From NCBI RefSeq assembly GCF_021390395.1, contig NZ_JAJUWT010000017.1, positions 174,465 through 238,464 of the forward strand: 64,000 nt of DNA, written 5' to 3'. Within the stretch, counting starts at the first letter, position 1. Every line of letters begins with the position of its first letter. A program made the translations under genes and the position numbers. This DNA is from Saccharothrix sp. S26. GTDB taxonomy: Bacteria; Actinomycetota; Actinomycetes; Mycobacteriales; Pseudonocardiaceae. Under the pieces are notes generated by a model. The model saw only the letters and a program-made list of their open reading frames with translations. It did no database searches and was not told the origin of the DNA. Below are positions 8,780 to 16,769 of this stretch, in pieces.

Positions 8780-9525
8780 GACGCCGTCACCACGGCCCGC
8801 GACACCGCGCCGACCAGGGCGGCGAACTCCGGTGACGTGCGCGCGCCAGGTGGTCGTGGCCGGTCGAACGGCACCTCGACCTCCGCCACCACCCGGCCCG
8901 GCCGCGCGGACATCACCAGCACCCGGTCGGCCAGGTGCACGGCCTCGCCCGCGGAGTGGGTGACGAACAGCGCGCCGAAGCCGTGCCCGGTGAACAGCCG
9001 CAGCAGCTCGTCGCCCAACTCGTGCCTGGTCAGCTCGTCCAGCGCGGCGAACGGCTCGTCGAACAGGAACAGCTCGGGCTCCACCACCAGCGCGCGAGCC
9101 AGCGCCACCCTCATCCGCATCCCGCCGGAGAGCTGCGCGGGCCGGTGGTCGACGAACTCGGCCAACCCGACGCCCGCCAGCGCCCGCTGGGCCCGCTGCC
9201 TGCGGTCGGCCTTGGGCACGCCGTCCAGCTCGCCGGACAGCTCCACGTTGCGCCGGGCCGTGCGCCAGGGCAGCAGCGTCGGGTCCTGCCAGACGTAGCC
9301 GACCCGGTCGGTGTGCCGGGCGACCACGCCCGCGGTGGGGCGGTCCAGCCCGGCCGCCAGTTGCAGCACGGTGCTCTTGCCGCAGCCCGAAGGACCCATC
9401 AGCGCGACGATCTCGCCGCGCCGGACCGTGAGGTCCACGTCGGTGACCGCCGTCACACCACCGGGGAACGACTTGGTGATGCCGGTGAGTTCCAGCAACG
9501 GCTCACCTGGACCAGGTGCGGTCAT
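8776..9525 (-). CDS. ABC transporter ATP-binding protein (SsuB/TauB type)
   Basis: 249 residues containing all nucleotide-binding motifs: Walker A GPSGCGKST, Q-loop VWQDPTLLPWRTARRNV, signature LSGGM, Walker B LFLFDEPFAALDE and the H-loop VTHSAGEA. The Q-loop and C-terminal VSARPGR-like stretch (MSARPGRVVAEVEV) match the nitrate/sulfonate/taurine/pyrimidine subfamily. It energises the adjacent permease, with which it overlaps by ATGA. The first gene of this minus-strand pair starts 114 bases from the divergent substrate-binding protein gene, so the intergenic region should hold both promoters. Confidence 0.9.
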   Translation of the reverse strand: MTAPGPGEPLLELTGITKSFPGGVTAVTDVDLTVRRGEIVALMGPSGCGKSTVLQLAAGLDRPTAGVVARHTDRVGYVWQDPTLLPWRTARRNVELSGELDGVPKADRRQRAQRALAGVGLAEFVDHRPAQLSGGMRMRVALARALVVEPELFLFDEPFAALDELTRHELGDELLRLFTGHGFGALFVTHSAGEAVHLADRVLVMSARPGRVVAEVEVPFDRPRPPGARTSPEFAALVGAVSRAVVTAS

Positions 9526-9639
9526 CGCGCCTCCGTAGGAACGGCCGGGGACCGTGACCGCCGCGCCGTCGGTTGTGACAGCCTGGGCGGGCCACCGCCG
9601 TCGCAGTGGATCATCGTGTTGGTGAGGGGGACCCAGCGC

Positions 9640-10782
9640 ATGGTAGCCGGGCGCAGCCTGCTGTCGATCATCCTCGTCGCTTCGGCCGTCGTGGCCTGCG
9701 CGACACCGGCCGGGCCGGGTGGTGAAGCGCCGCCGCCCGCCGCCGAGTCCCTGGCCGGCACGTGCCCCGACACGGTCGTGGTCCAGATGAACTGGTTCCC
9801 GCAGGCCGAGCACGGTGGCCTGTACCGGTTGCTGGGCAGCGGTTTCACCGTGGACGCGCAGCGCAAGGCCGTCGAGGGGCCGCTGCTGGAGGACGGGCGT
9901 GACACCGGCGTGCGGTTGCAGGTGCGGGCCGGCGGTCCGGTGACCGGGTTCCAGCGGGTGTCGGCGCTCATGGCCGCCGATCCCGCGATCACGCTCGGCA
10001 GCATCGCCACCGACGAAGCGGTGCAGGAAGCCGGTTCCTTCCCGACCCGGGCGGTGTTCGCGCCGCTGGACAAGAGCCCGCAGATGATCATGTGGTCGCC
10101 CGAGCGCCACCCGGACTGGCGCACCATCGAGGACATCGGCCGGACCGACACCGCGGTCGTGCACGCCAACGGCGCTTCCTACATCGACTACCTGGTGCAC
10201 AGCGGCAGGCTGCGGCAGTCGCAAGTGGACGGCTCCTACGACGGCTCGCCCGCCCGGTTCGTCGCGGCCGACGGCGAGATCGCCCAGCAGGGTTACGCCA
10301 CCAACGAGCCGTACCGCTACGAGCACGAGGTCGAGCCGTGGCGGCGGCCGGTGGCGTTCGCCCTGGTGCACGACAGCGGTTACCCGATCTACCCGGAGGC
10401 GTTGGCGGTCGCGGCGAGCGAGCTGGAGCGGCTGGCGCCGTGCCTGCGCCGGCTCGTGCCCATCCTCCAGCGCAGCACCGCGGCCTACGTCCGCGATCCC
10501 GGCCCGACGAACGAGGCGCTGGTCCGCATGGTTCGGGAGCTGAACGCCGGCACGCAGTACAGCCTGGAGCGCGCGCGGTACGCCAACGAGCAGATGCGGT
10601 CGCTGGGGTTGAGCCACGACGGCGTCACCCCGGTCGTCGGCGACTTCGACGCGACCCGGGTGGACCGGCTGGTGGAGGAGCTCAAGCCGCTGTTGGCCGC
10701 CAAGCGCGCCACCGTCCCGGCCGACCTGGGTTCGGCGGACGTGGTGAGCAACGAGTTCATCTCCACCGAGGTGACGTGGTGA
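9640..10782 (+). CDS. ABC substrate-binding lipoprotein, NMT1/THI5-like
   Basis: 380 residues. The N-terminus has a hydrophobic segment and the lipobox ASAVVAC, so the protein should be lipidated and anchored outside the membrane. The mature part starts VVVQMNWFPQAEHGGLYRL, the diagnostic opening of NMT1/THI5-like binding proteins, which take up thiamine-pyrimidine precursors or related small organic compounds. ATG 9640 has a GAGGGGG Shine-Dalgarno; a GTG six codons upstream is possible. It is the extracellular partner of the divergent permease/ATPase pair. The ligand pocket region (ATNEPYRYEHEVEP) is typical of the family but does not fix the ligand. Confidence 0.87.
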   Translation: MVAGRSLLSIILVASAVVACATPAGPGGEAPPPAAESLAGTCPDTVVVQMNWFPQAEHGGLYRLLGSGFTVDAQRKAVEGPLLEDGRDTGVRLQVRAGGPVTGFQRVSALMAADPAITLGSIATDEAVQEAGSFPTRAVFAPLDKSPQMIMWSPERHPDWRTIEDIGRTDTAVVHANGASYIDYLVHSGRLRQSQVDGSYDGSPARFVAADGEIAQQGYATNEPYRYEHEVEPWRRPVAFALVHDSGYPIYPEALAVAASELERLAPCLRRLVPILQRSTAAYVRDPGPTNEALVRMVRELNAGTQYSLERARYANEQMRSLGLSHDGVTPVVGDFDATRVDRLVEELKPLLAAKRATVPADLGSADVVSNEFISTEVTW

Positions 10783-11459
10783 ACGCGCACTTCGACGTGC
10801 TGGCGCGGCACTACCAGCGGTATGCCGAGATCACCGACGTGCTGTACCGGCCGTGGCTGCGGGCCGCACTGCCCGCGCGCGGCGGTCGCGCGCTCGACCT
10901 GGGGTGCGGCTCGGGCCGGTACAGCGGCCTGCTGGCCGATCGGTACGACTCCGTGCTGGCGGTGGACGCCGCCGCGCGGGAGATCGCCATCGCGCGGGCG
11001 GAACGCGCCCGGCCGAACATCGACTACCAGGCGCGCGACCTGTTCGACGTGACGGCGCGGCGGGACGGCCGGTTCGACCTGGTGCTCGCGGTCAACACCC
11101 TGTTCGCGGTCGGCGACTACCCGCGCGTGCTCGCGCACGTCCGCGACCTGATCGGCCCCGGTGGCCGCCTGGTGGCCATCGAGGTGGTCAACCCACCCGG
11201 CCGGAGCCGCTGGTGGCACCGCGCGCAGGCGTTCCGGGTCGCCGCGATGATGGCCACCCGCCACCGCTCCCTGCCGGTGGCCGCCGACGTGCTGCGGCTG
11301 CGCCTGCACCCGGTGTGGCTCGACCACGTCACCCGCAACAGGCCGCCGTCGCGCCGCGAGTGCCACGCGCAGTACCGCGAGGCGTTCCCGGGCGTCCGCA
11401 CGGACGACACCATGGACCGCTACCTGTGCGGCATCACCTGGACCGCGCCGGCGGCCTGA
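10779..11459 (+). CDS. class I SAM-dependent methyltransferase
   Basis: 226 residues from GTG 10779, overlapping the stop of the binding-protein gene by four bases. Motif I ALDLGCGSGRYS binds SAM, VLAVDAAAREIAIAR carries the acidic ribose-binding residue, FDLVLAVNTLFAVG is motif IV and IGPGGRLVAIEVVN is the late strand. This is the common Methyltransf_11/25 fold acting on small molecules. Translational coupling to the importer suggests that it acts on the imported compound or a derivative, but this is inference. Confidence 0.85.
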   Translation: MNAHFDVLARHYQRYAEITDVLYRPWLRAALPARGGRALDLGCGSGRYSGLLADRYDSVLAVDAAAREIAIARAERARPNIDYQARDLFDVTARRDGRFDLVLAVNTLFAVGDYPRVLAHVRDLIGPGGRLVAIEVVNPPGRSRWWHRAQAFRVAAMMATRHRSLPVAADVLRLRLHPVWLDHVTRNRPPSRRECHAQYREAFPGVRTDDTMDRYLCGITWTAPAA

Positions 11460-11794
11460 AGCGCGTGTCATCGGTGACGGTGGGTTGATCGTCTCGGTCC
11501 CGCCGACGCCTCGGTTTCCGGCGCGTAAGCGCGGTGTTCCGCAGAACTGCGGAAATTGGTCGCAATTCGAGGGCGGGAACCCGAGGATCCCTCCGACAAT
11601 GGAACGTGAATGGCGCGGCCATCACCCTCTTGGCCGCGCCTTTGGACCGCATGGAGCAGCGCGGACACCGCTGGCGGCCGGCTGCGCCGAAGGCGGGCTA
11701 AATGGTCGAAACAGCTCCTTTCCCGATGTGCCGTAACTAAGCTCCGGTCCTCGCCGATGCACGCGGTACATGATCCGGAACGGCAGGGGGACAC
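11460..11794. other. intergenic region upstream of the GlnX/caspase operon
   Basis: No gene seen. It contains one terminator-like hairpin near 11612-11640 and must hold the promoter of the large operon starting at 11795. A weak -10-like TAACTA lies near 11735, but I could not pair it with a good -35. Confidence 0.4.
11612..11640 (+). terminator. hairpin followed by TTT
   Basis: A perfect 10-base stem (GGCGCGGCCA with TGGCCGCGCC) around a 9-base loop, followed immediately by TTT. It lies about 150 bases after the methyltransferase stop and before the GlnX-like operon, so it separates the two transcription units. Confidence 0.6.
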
Positions 11795-13120
11795 GTGGCC
11801 TTGACGACGCGCGATGTGCGGTCGGGGAAACCGCCGATCGCGCGCTCACGATTGATTCCGCTCCGCTTGGCATTCCGCCGCCCGCCCGGTCCGATGACCG
11901 CGCTCGCCGCCGTGCTGGCGCTGCTGTGCCTGGTCTCCGGCCTGGTCGGGGCGTTGGACGTGCAGCACCGCCGCGCCGCGCTGGACGACGTGCTGCTGCG
12001 GGGCGGGCCGCTGACCGGGGCCGCGCTGGAGAGCTACCAGTCGATCTCCGACGCGAACGCGACGGCGGCGGGCGCGTTCCTGGCCGGTGACGTCGACCCG
12101 CCGCAGCTGCGGGACCGCTACCGCACCAACATCGCCGAAGCCTCGGCCGCGCTCGGCACCGCCGCCTCCGGCGCTCCCGACGGCGAGAGCGCCGAGGCGA
12201 TCACCCGGATCACCACGCACCTCCCGGTCTACACCGGGATCATCGAGACCGCGCGCACGCTCAACCGACAGGGCCTGCCGCAGGGGGCGTCGTACCTCAG
12301 GGAAGCCTCCGCGCTGGCGCACACGATCATGCTCCCGGCGGCGGAGGAGCTGCTGCGGCAGGAGAACGCGCGGTTGGCCGCCGCCCAGGACGAGGCGGCG
12401 GCGGTGGACTGGGTCGCGCTCGGTGCGGGGCTGCTCGCGCTGGCGGCGCTCATCGCCGCGCAGGTCCACCTGGCGCGCGGCACGCGGCGGATCTTCAACC
12501 GGGGGCTGCTCGCCACGACCGCGTGCGTGCTGGCCGCCGTCACGTGGCTGGCCGTCGCGTCGATCTCCGCGGTCGCCCACAGCGCGACGGCCAGGGAGGG
12601 CACGGCGCAGGTCGAGGCGTTCGCCAACGCGCGGGTCATGGCGTTGCAGGCCCGTGCCGACGAGTCGCTGTCGCTGGTCTCCCGGGGCAGCGGACGTCCG
12701 TACGAGCTCGCGTTCGCCGACAAGGCCGGCAAGCTCAACGGCGATCAAGGGCTGTTCGCGGTCGCCGAGAACGCGGCGACGGGTGACCGGACGCGGCCCG
12801 CGGTGGACCAGGCCGTCCAGGCGTGGCGGCAGTGGCAGGACAACCACCGCGACCTGCGCGGCGCGGACGACAGCGGCGACTACAACCTCGCCGTGCGGTT
12901 GGCGACCGGCGCCGACCCGAAGGGCACGGCCGAGCCGTCGACCGTGGTCGACCAGGAGCTCGCCACCGCGATCGGGCTGGCCACCGAGCGGTTCGAGGCG
13001 GAGTCCCGGCTGGCGCGTGACGCGATGGCCAACGGCGAGCTGGTCGTCGGGGTGCTCATGGGGCTGGCCGCGCTGGCCGTCGGGTTCGGCTACGCGCCGA
13101 GGATCAGGGAGTTCCGATGA
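11795..13120 (+). CDS. GlnX-like four-TM membrane sensor, copy 1
   Basis: 441 residues. Predicted layout: short cytoplasmic N-terminus, TM1 at about 34-56, an extracellular helical domain at about 57-200 (HRRAALDDVLL, SYQSISDANATAAGAFLAG), TM2 at about 200-225, TM3 at about 236-259, a second extracellular helical domain at about 260-410, and TM4 at about 415-435, ending RIREFR. This is the topology of mycobacterial/corynebacterial GlnX, which links the binding protein GlnH outside to kinase PknG inside. The neighbouring GlnH-like and PknG-like genes support that assignment. Copy 2 at 14104 is a clear paralogue. GTG 11795 follows an AGGGGGA Shine-Dalgarno, and the stop overlaps the GlnH-like start (ATGA). 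Confidence 0.8.
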   Translation: MALTTRDVRSGKPPIARSRLIPLRLAFRRPPGPMTALAAVLALLCLVSGLVGALDVQHRRAALDDVLLRGGPLTGAALESYQSISDANATAAGAFLAGDVDPPQLRDRYRTNIAEASAALGTAASGAPDGESAEAITRITTHLPVYTGIIETARTLNRQGLPQGASYLREASALAHTIMLPAAEELLRQENARLAAAQDEAAAVDWVALGAGLLALAALIAAQVHLARGTRRIFNRGLLATTACVLAAVTWLAVASISAVAHSATAREGTAQVEAFANARVMALQARADESLSLVSRGSGRPYELAFADKAGKLNGDQGLFAVAENAATGDRTRPAVDQAVQAWRQWQDNHRDLRGADDSGDYNLAVRLATGADPKGTAEPSTVVDQELATAIGLATERFEAESRLARDAMANGELVVGVLMGLAALAVGFGYAPRIREFR

Positions 13121-14094
13121 GGTGGATGGCGTTGGTCGCCCTGCTCGCCGTCGCCGGGTGCGCCGCACCGGAAGCGGCGCCGCCGAGGCCGCGGTTCTCC
13201 GTGCCGACGCCCGCTCCGATCGGGGTGTCGGACCCCGCGCCGATCCCGGCGGACCGCGAGAACGACTGCCAGTCCGAGCTGAGCTTCCGGCCGGACGGCC
13301 CGCTGCCGCCACCCGGCGCACCACCGGCGGGCTCGACCATGGCCGAGATCGGCAAGCGCGACCTCGTCGTCGGCGTCGGGTCGAACGCCTTCCTGCTGGG
13401 CTACCGCGACTCGCGCGACGGCCGGATGCGCGGCTTCGAGACGGCCATCGTCGAGGAGGTCGCCTACGCGATCTTCGGCGGTGACCGCGCCCGGATCGCC
13501 GACCGCATCCAGTACCGCTCGCTCAACGCCGACGAGCGGATCCCCGCGCTGCTCAGGGAGGAGAACCCGGTCGACATCATCCTCGCCGGGATGACCATGA
13601 CCTGCGACCGGTGGGAGAAGGTCGCCTTCTCCACCGCGTACTACTCGTCGCGGCAACGGCTGCTGGTCCACCGCGGTTCCGGGGTCCAGAGCATCGACGA
13701 CCTCGGCGGGAAGAAGGTGTGCGCGTCGAACGCGAGCACGAACCTCAGGCCCATCGCGGTGGCGAAGTCCAACCCCGTCCCGGTGGGCGCCGCCAACACC
13801 GGCGACTGCCTGCTGCTGCTCCAGCAGGGGCAGGTCGACGCCGTGTCGACCGGCGACATCATCCTCGCCGGGCTGGCCGCGCAGGACCCCTCGACGCACA
13901 TCGTCGGGCCGAGCCTGCGCTCCGACCCGACCGGGATCGCGATCGCCCCGAACCGGGTCGACCTGGTCCGGTTCGTCAACGCGGTGCTGGAGAAGATGAT
14001 GGCGGACGGCACGTGGACGGGGCTGCAACGCGAGTGGCTCGCCAAGCACATCGGCGAAGCCGAACCGCCGACCCCGCGCTACCGGTCGGAGTGA
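13117..14094 (+). CDS. GlnH-like amino-acid-binding lipoprotein, copy 1 (divergent)
   Basis: 325 residues with lipobox ALLAVAGC, a Pro-rich linker, and a type II periplasmic binding fold (SBP_bac_3): DLVVGVGSNAF, MTMTCDRWEKVAFSTAYYSS, DDLGGKKVCASNAST, LLLLQQGQVDAVSTGD. In the GlnH/GlnX/PknG pathway this protein binds glutamate/aspartate outside the cell. The usual GFDVDIA ligand-pocket motif reads GFETAI here, whereas copy 2 keeps GFDVDIAKEIA, so copy 1 probably binds another ligand or binds weakly. The arginine of TCDR, expected to hold the ligand carboxylate, is kept. Start overlaps the copy-1 GlnX stop. Confidence 0.84.
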   Translation: MRWMALVALLAVAGCAAPEAAPPRPRFSVPTPAPIGVSDPAPIPADRENDCQSELSFRPDGPLPPPGAPPAGSTMAEIGKRDLVVGVGSNAFLLGYRDSRDGRMRGFETAIVEEVAYAIFGGDRARIADRIQYRSLNADERIPALLREENPVDIILAGMTMTCDRWEKVAFSTAYYSSRQRLLVHRGSGVQSIDDLGGKKVCASNASTNLRPIAVAKSNPVPVGAANTGDCLLLLQQGQVDAVSTGDIILAGLAAQDPSTHIVGPSLRSDPTGIAIAPNRVDLVRFVNAVLEKMMADGTWTGLQREWLAKHIGEAEPPTPRYRSE

Positions 14095-14103
14095 GGTGGC
14101 GTG

Positions 14104-15378
14104 GTGACGACACGACGGTCGCGGCACGCCGGTCTCGCCGCGCGGGCGCGCCGGGTGGCGGGCTCGCCACCGGCCGCGCTGCGCGTGCTGCTCGGGGGAC
14201 TGGTGGCGCTGTGCCTGGTGACCGGCGTCGTCGGCTGGGCGGAGATCGCGCACCGGCGCGCCGTGCTGACCGAGGTCACCCAGCGCAGCATCCCGCTGTC
14301 GAGCGCGGCACTGGAGGTCTACCAGTCGCTCTCGGACGCGGACGCCACGGCCAACGGCGTCTTCCTCGCGGGCGAGCGGGCCACCCCCGAGCAGCGCGCC
14401 CGCTACCTGGCCGACATCGAGCGGGCCGCCGTCGCGTTGAGCACCGCGGCGGCGGGCACGTCGCACGACACCTCCCGCGTCGTCGCCGAGCTCACCGCCC
14501 AGCTCGCGCGCTACTCGGGGCTGGTGGCGACCGCCCACACCAACGATCGCCAGGGCTTCTCGGTCGGCGCCGGCTACCTCCGCGAAGCGTCGGCGCTGGT
14601 GCGGGAGACGTTGCTGCCCGCGGCGCACCGCCTCTACCGCGACGAGGAGGCCAAGCTCGCCGCCGCGCAGGACGACGCCGGGTCGGTCGCGTGGCTCGCC
14701 GTCGCGCTCGGCGTGCTGACCCTCGGTGCGCTGGTGGCCGCCCAGCTGTACCTGCGCGAGACGACGCGGCGCACGTTCAACCGCGGCCTGCTGGTGACCA
14801 CCGGCGCGCTGCTGCTCGCGGTCGGCTGGCTCACCACTGCGTCGGTCGTCGCCGCCGCCCGCACCGACGCGGGCCGTGCGGGCGTGGCGCAGACCGAAGC
14901 GCTCGCCACGGCCCGCATCACCGCGCTCACCGCGCGCAGCGCCGAAGCGTTGACGCTGGTCGCGCGCAGCAACGGCGGCCTGTACGAGGAGGCGTTCCGC
15001 CAGGCCGCCGCCACCCTCGACGGTGACCGCGACGTGCCCGGTTCGCTCGCCGCCGCGGCGGAGGAAGTGGGTGGCCACGCCGAAGCTCGTGGCGCGGCCG
15101 ACGCCGCGATCGGCGCGTGGCGGCAGTGGCGCGGGCTGCACGAGGCGGGCCGCGCCGACCTCGCCGCCGCGGACCTGCCGCGGTCCGCGGCGCTGGCGGA
15201 CGAGGTGGACCGGCGGCTGGCGGAGGCGTTGCAGGACGCGCAGCGCCGGTTCGAGGAGCAGTCGGTGCGCGCGGTGGACGCGCTCGCCGGGGCCGACGCG
15301 GCCGCGGCCCTGCTGGCGCTGGTGGGCGCGGTCGCCGCGGGCCTGGGTCTCGCGCCCCGGATCAGGGAGTACCGATGA
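14104..15378 (+). CDS. GlnX-like four-TM membrane sensor, copy 2
   Basis: 424 residues with the same architecture as copy 1. TM1 (VLLGGLVALCLVTGVVGW) is followed by an extracellular helical domain with the matching HRRAVLTEVTQ and YQSLSDADATANGVFLAGE segments, then TM2 and TM3, a second extracellular domain (TARITALTARSAEALTLVA), TM4 and the same tail (RIREYR against RIREFR). Side-by-side similarity along the whole length shows tandem duplication. GTG 14104 has better spacing to GAGG than GTG 14101. It couples by ATGA overlap to its own GlnH-like partner, so each membrane sensor is paired with one binding protein. Confidence 0.8.
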   Translation: MTTRRSRHAGLAARARRVAGSPPAALRVLLGGLVALCLVTGVVGWAEIAHRRAVLTEVTQRSIPLSSAALEVYQSLSDADATANGVFLAGERATPEQRARYLADIERAAVALSTAAAGTSHDTSRVVAELTAQLARYSGLVATAHTNDRQGFSVGAGYLREASALVRETLLPAAHRLYRDEEAKLAAAQDDAGSVAWLAVALGVLTLGALVAAQLYLRETTRRTFNRGLLVTTGALLLAVGWLTTASVVAAARTDAGRAGVAQTEALATARITALTARSAEALTLVARSNGGLYEEAFRQAAATLDGDRDVPGSLAAAAEEVGGHAEARGAADAAIGAWRQWRGLHEAGRADLAAADLPRSAALADEVDRRLAEALQDAQRRFEEQSVRAVDALAGADAAAALLALVGAVAAGLGLAPRIREYR

Positions 15379-16379
15379 GACGTTGCGCGGTGGCCGCCCT
15401 GACCGCGGCGGTGGCGCTGGTGGCGGGGTGCGCGAGCGCGGCGCCGGTCCCGGCCCGGCCGCAGCTCTCGCTGGCCGCGCCACGACCGCCGGGCATGGTC
15501 GCGCCGTCGGACATCAACGGCGCCAAGGACCCGACGGAGTGCCCCGAGGGCAAGGGCCCGTTCGTGCCGGAGCGGAGCAGCCTGCGCCCGGCGGGACCGC
15601 TGCCGCCGCCCGGCACCCGGTTCGCCGGCGGCGCGCTCGGCGTGATCACGCAGCGCGGCAAGCTCGTCGTCGGCGTCGACCAGCACCTCAGCAAGTTCGG
15701 CTCGGTCAACCCGCTCACCGGCGAGCTGGAGGGCTTCGACGTCGACATCGCCAAGGAGATCGCCAAAGCGCTCTTCGGCGACGAGACGGCCGTCGAGTTC
15801 GTCGAGGTGAACTTCACCGACAACTTCGACAAGCTGGCCGCGCGCCAGGTGGACCTGCTCGCCGACTCGATCACGATCACCTGCGAGCGGCGCTACACGC
15901 GCGAGGTGATGTTCTCCACCGACTACTTCTTCTCCGGGCAGCGCGTGATGGTGGCCAAGACCTCGACCGTCAAGGGGATCGAGGACCTGAGGGGCAAGCG
16001 GGTGTGCGCACCCGACGGCACCACGTCCATCGGCCGGATCACCGACCCGGCGCGCGGCCTGGTGCCGGTCGCCGTGCGGGAGTTCAGCGACTGCCTGGTG
16101 CTGCTGCAGGAAGGGCAGGTCGACGCCATCTCGTCCACCGACAGCGTCCTGCTCGGCCTCACCGCGCAGGACCCGACCACGCACATGGTCGGGCCGCGGT
16201 TCAGCGAGGAGCACCACGGCCTCGCCATGCGGGAGACCGACGAGGACCTCGTCCGCTACGTGAACGCGGTGCTGGAGCGGCTGCGCGCCGACGGGACGTG
16301 GAGCCGGTTGTACGCGAAGTGGCTCGCGGACCTCGAACCCGTGCTGCCGAGCCCACCGCCCGCCCTGTACGTCGACTGA
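15375..16379 (+). CDS. GlnH-like amino-acid-binding lipoprotein, copy 2
   Basis: 334 residues, lipobox AVALVAGC, then a Pro-rich linker and an SBP_bac_3 domain. The pocket motifs are canonical: KLVVGVDQHLSKFG, EGFDVDIAKEIAKALFG, SITITCERRYTREVMFSTDYF, DLRGKRVCAPDGTTS and LLQEGQVDAISSTDS. Family knowledge (GlnH of mycobacteria) suggests binding of glutamate, aspartate or asparagine. The two cysteines in ITITCERR and KRVCAPD, plus one in FSDCLVLL, are shared with copy 1. No ABC permease or ATPase is nearby, which favours a sensory rather than transport role. Confidence 0.87.
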   Translation: MRRCAVAALTAAVALVAGCASAAPVPARPQLSLAAPRPPGMVAPSDINGAKDPTECPEGKGPFVPERSSLRPAGPLPPPGTRFAGGALGVITQRGKLVVGVDQHLSKFGSVNPLTGELEGFDVDIAKEIAKALFGDETAVEFVEVNFTDNFDKLAARQVDLLADSITITCERRYTREVMFSTDYFFSGQRVMVAKTSTVKGIEDLRGKRVCAPDGTTSIGRITDPARGLVPVAVREFSDCLVLLQEGQVDAISSTDSVLLGLTAQDPTTHMVGPRFSEEHHGLAMRETDEDLVRYVNAVLERLRADGTWSRLYAKWLADLEPVLPSPPPALYVD

Positions 16380-16397
16380 AACCGCAGAGGAGCACGC

Positions 16398-16769
16398 GTG
16401 AGCGCCGCGATCCGGATCCAGGAGACCGACAACGCCTTCACCGAGCTGGAGTCGTTGCACGGGTGGCTGATCAGCCGCCCGGAACTGCGCGGAGCGGTGA
16501 CGCTCGGCAAACCCGCCCGCAACCCCGAGGAGATGGGGTGGCTCACCGACGTGGTGTCGGTCGCGGTCGGCAACGGTGGCGCGGTCACCGCGCTCGCGGG
16601 CTCGCTCGCGACCTGGCTGGTCAGCCGCCGGTCCCACATCAAGATCAAGGTCAGCGGACCGGACGGCCGCAGCACCGAGGTCGACGTCAAGCAGGCCAGG
16701 GGCAACCAGGCCGACGTCGAGGCGATGCTGCGCAAGGTCCTCGACGAGCACGAGGGCGGTACCACGTGA
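16398..16769 (+). CDS. EACC1-type effector-associated protein
   Basis: 123 residues. An N-terminal alpha/beta part (ELESLHGWLISRPELRGAVTLG, NPEEMGWLTDVVSVAVGNGG) is followed by one hydrophobic helix (VTALAGSLATWLVSRR), then a short beta hairpin with KIKVSGPDGRSTEVDV and a terminal helix. This matches effector-associated constant component 1, a small protein found beside caspase-like or trypsin-like effectors in actinobacterial conflict systems. GTG 16398 has AGAGGAG upstream. The stop overlaps the caspase start by four bases. It probably docks the caspase to its partners, perhaps at the membrane. Confidence 0.75.
   Translation: MSAAIRIQETDNAFTELESLHGWLISRPELRGAVTLGKPARNPEEMGWLTDVVSVAVGNGGAVTALAGSLATWLVSRRSHIKIKVSGPDGRSTEVDVKQARGNQADVEAMLRKVLDEHEGGTT

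Noticed and set aside
13117..16379. GlnH-like proteins as parts of an amino-acid ABC importer
   Set aside because: No permease or ATPase is adjacent, and each is paired with a GlnX-like sensor and linked to a PknG-like kinase, which fits sensing better.
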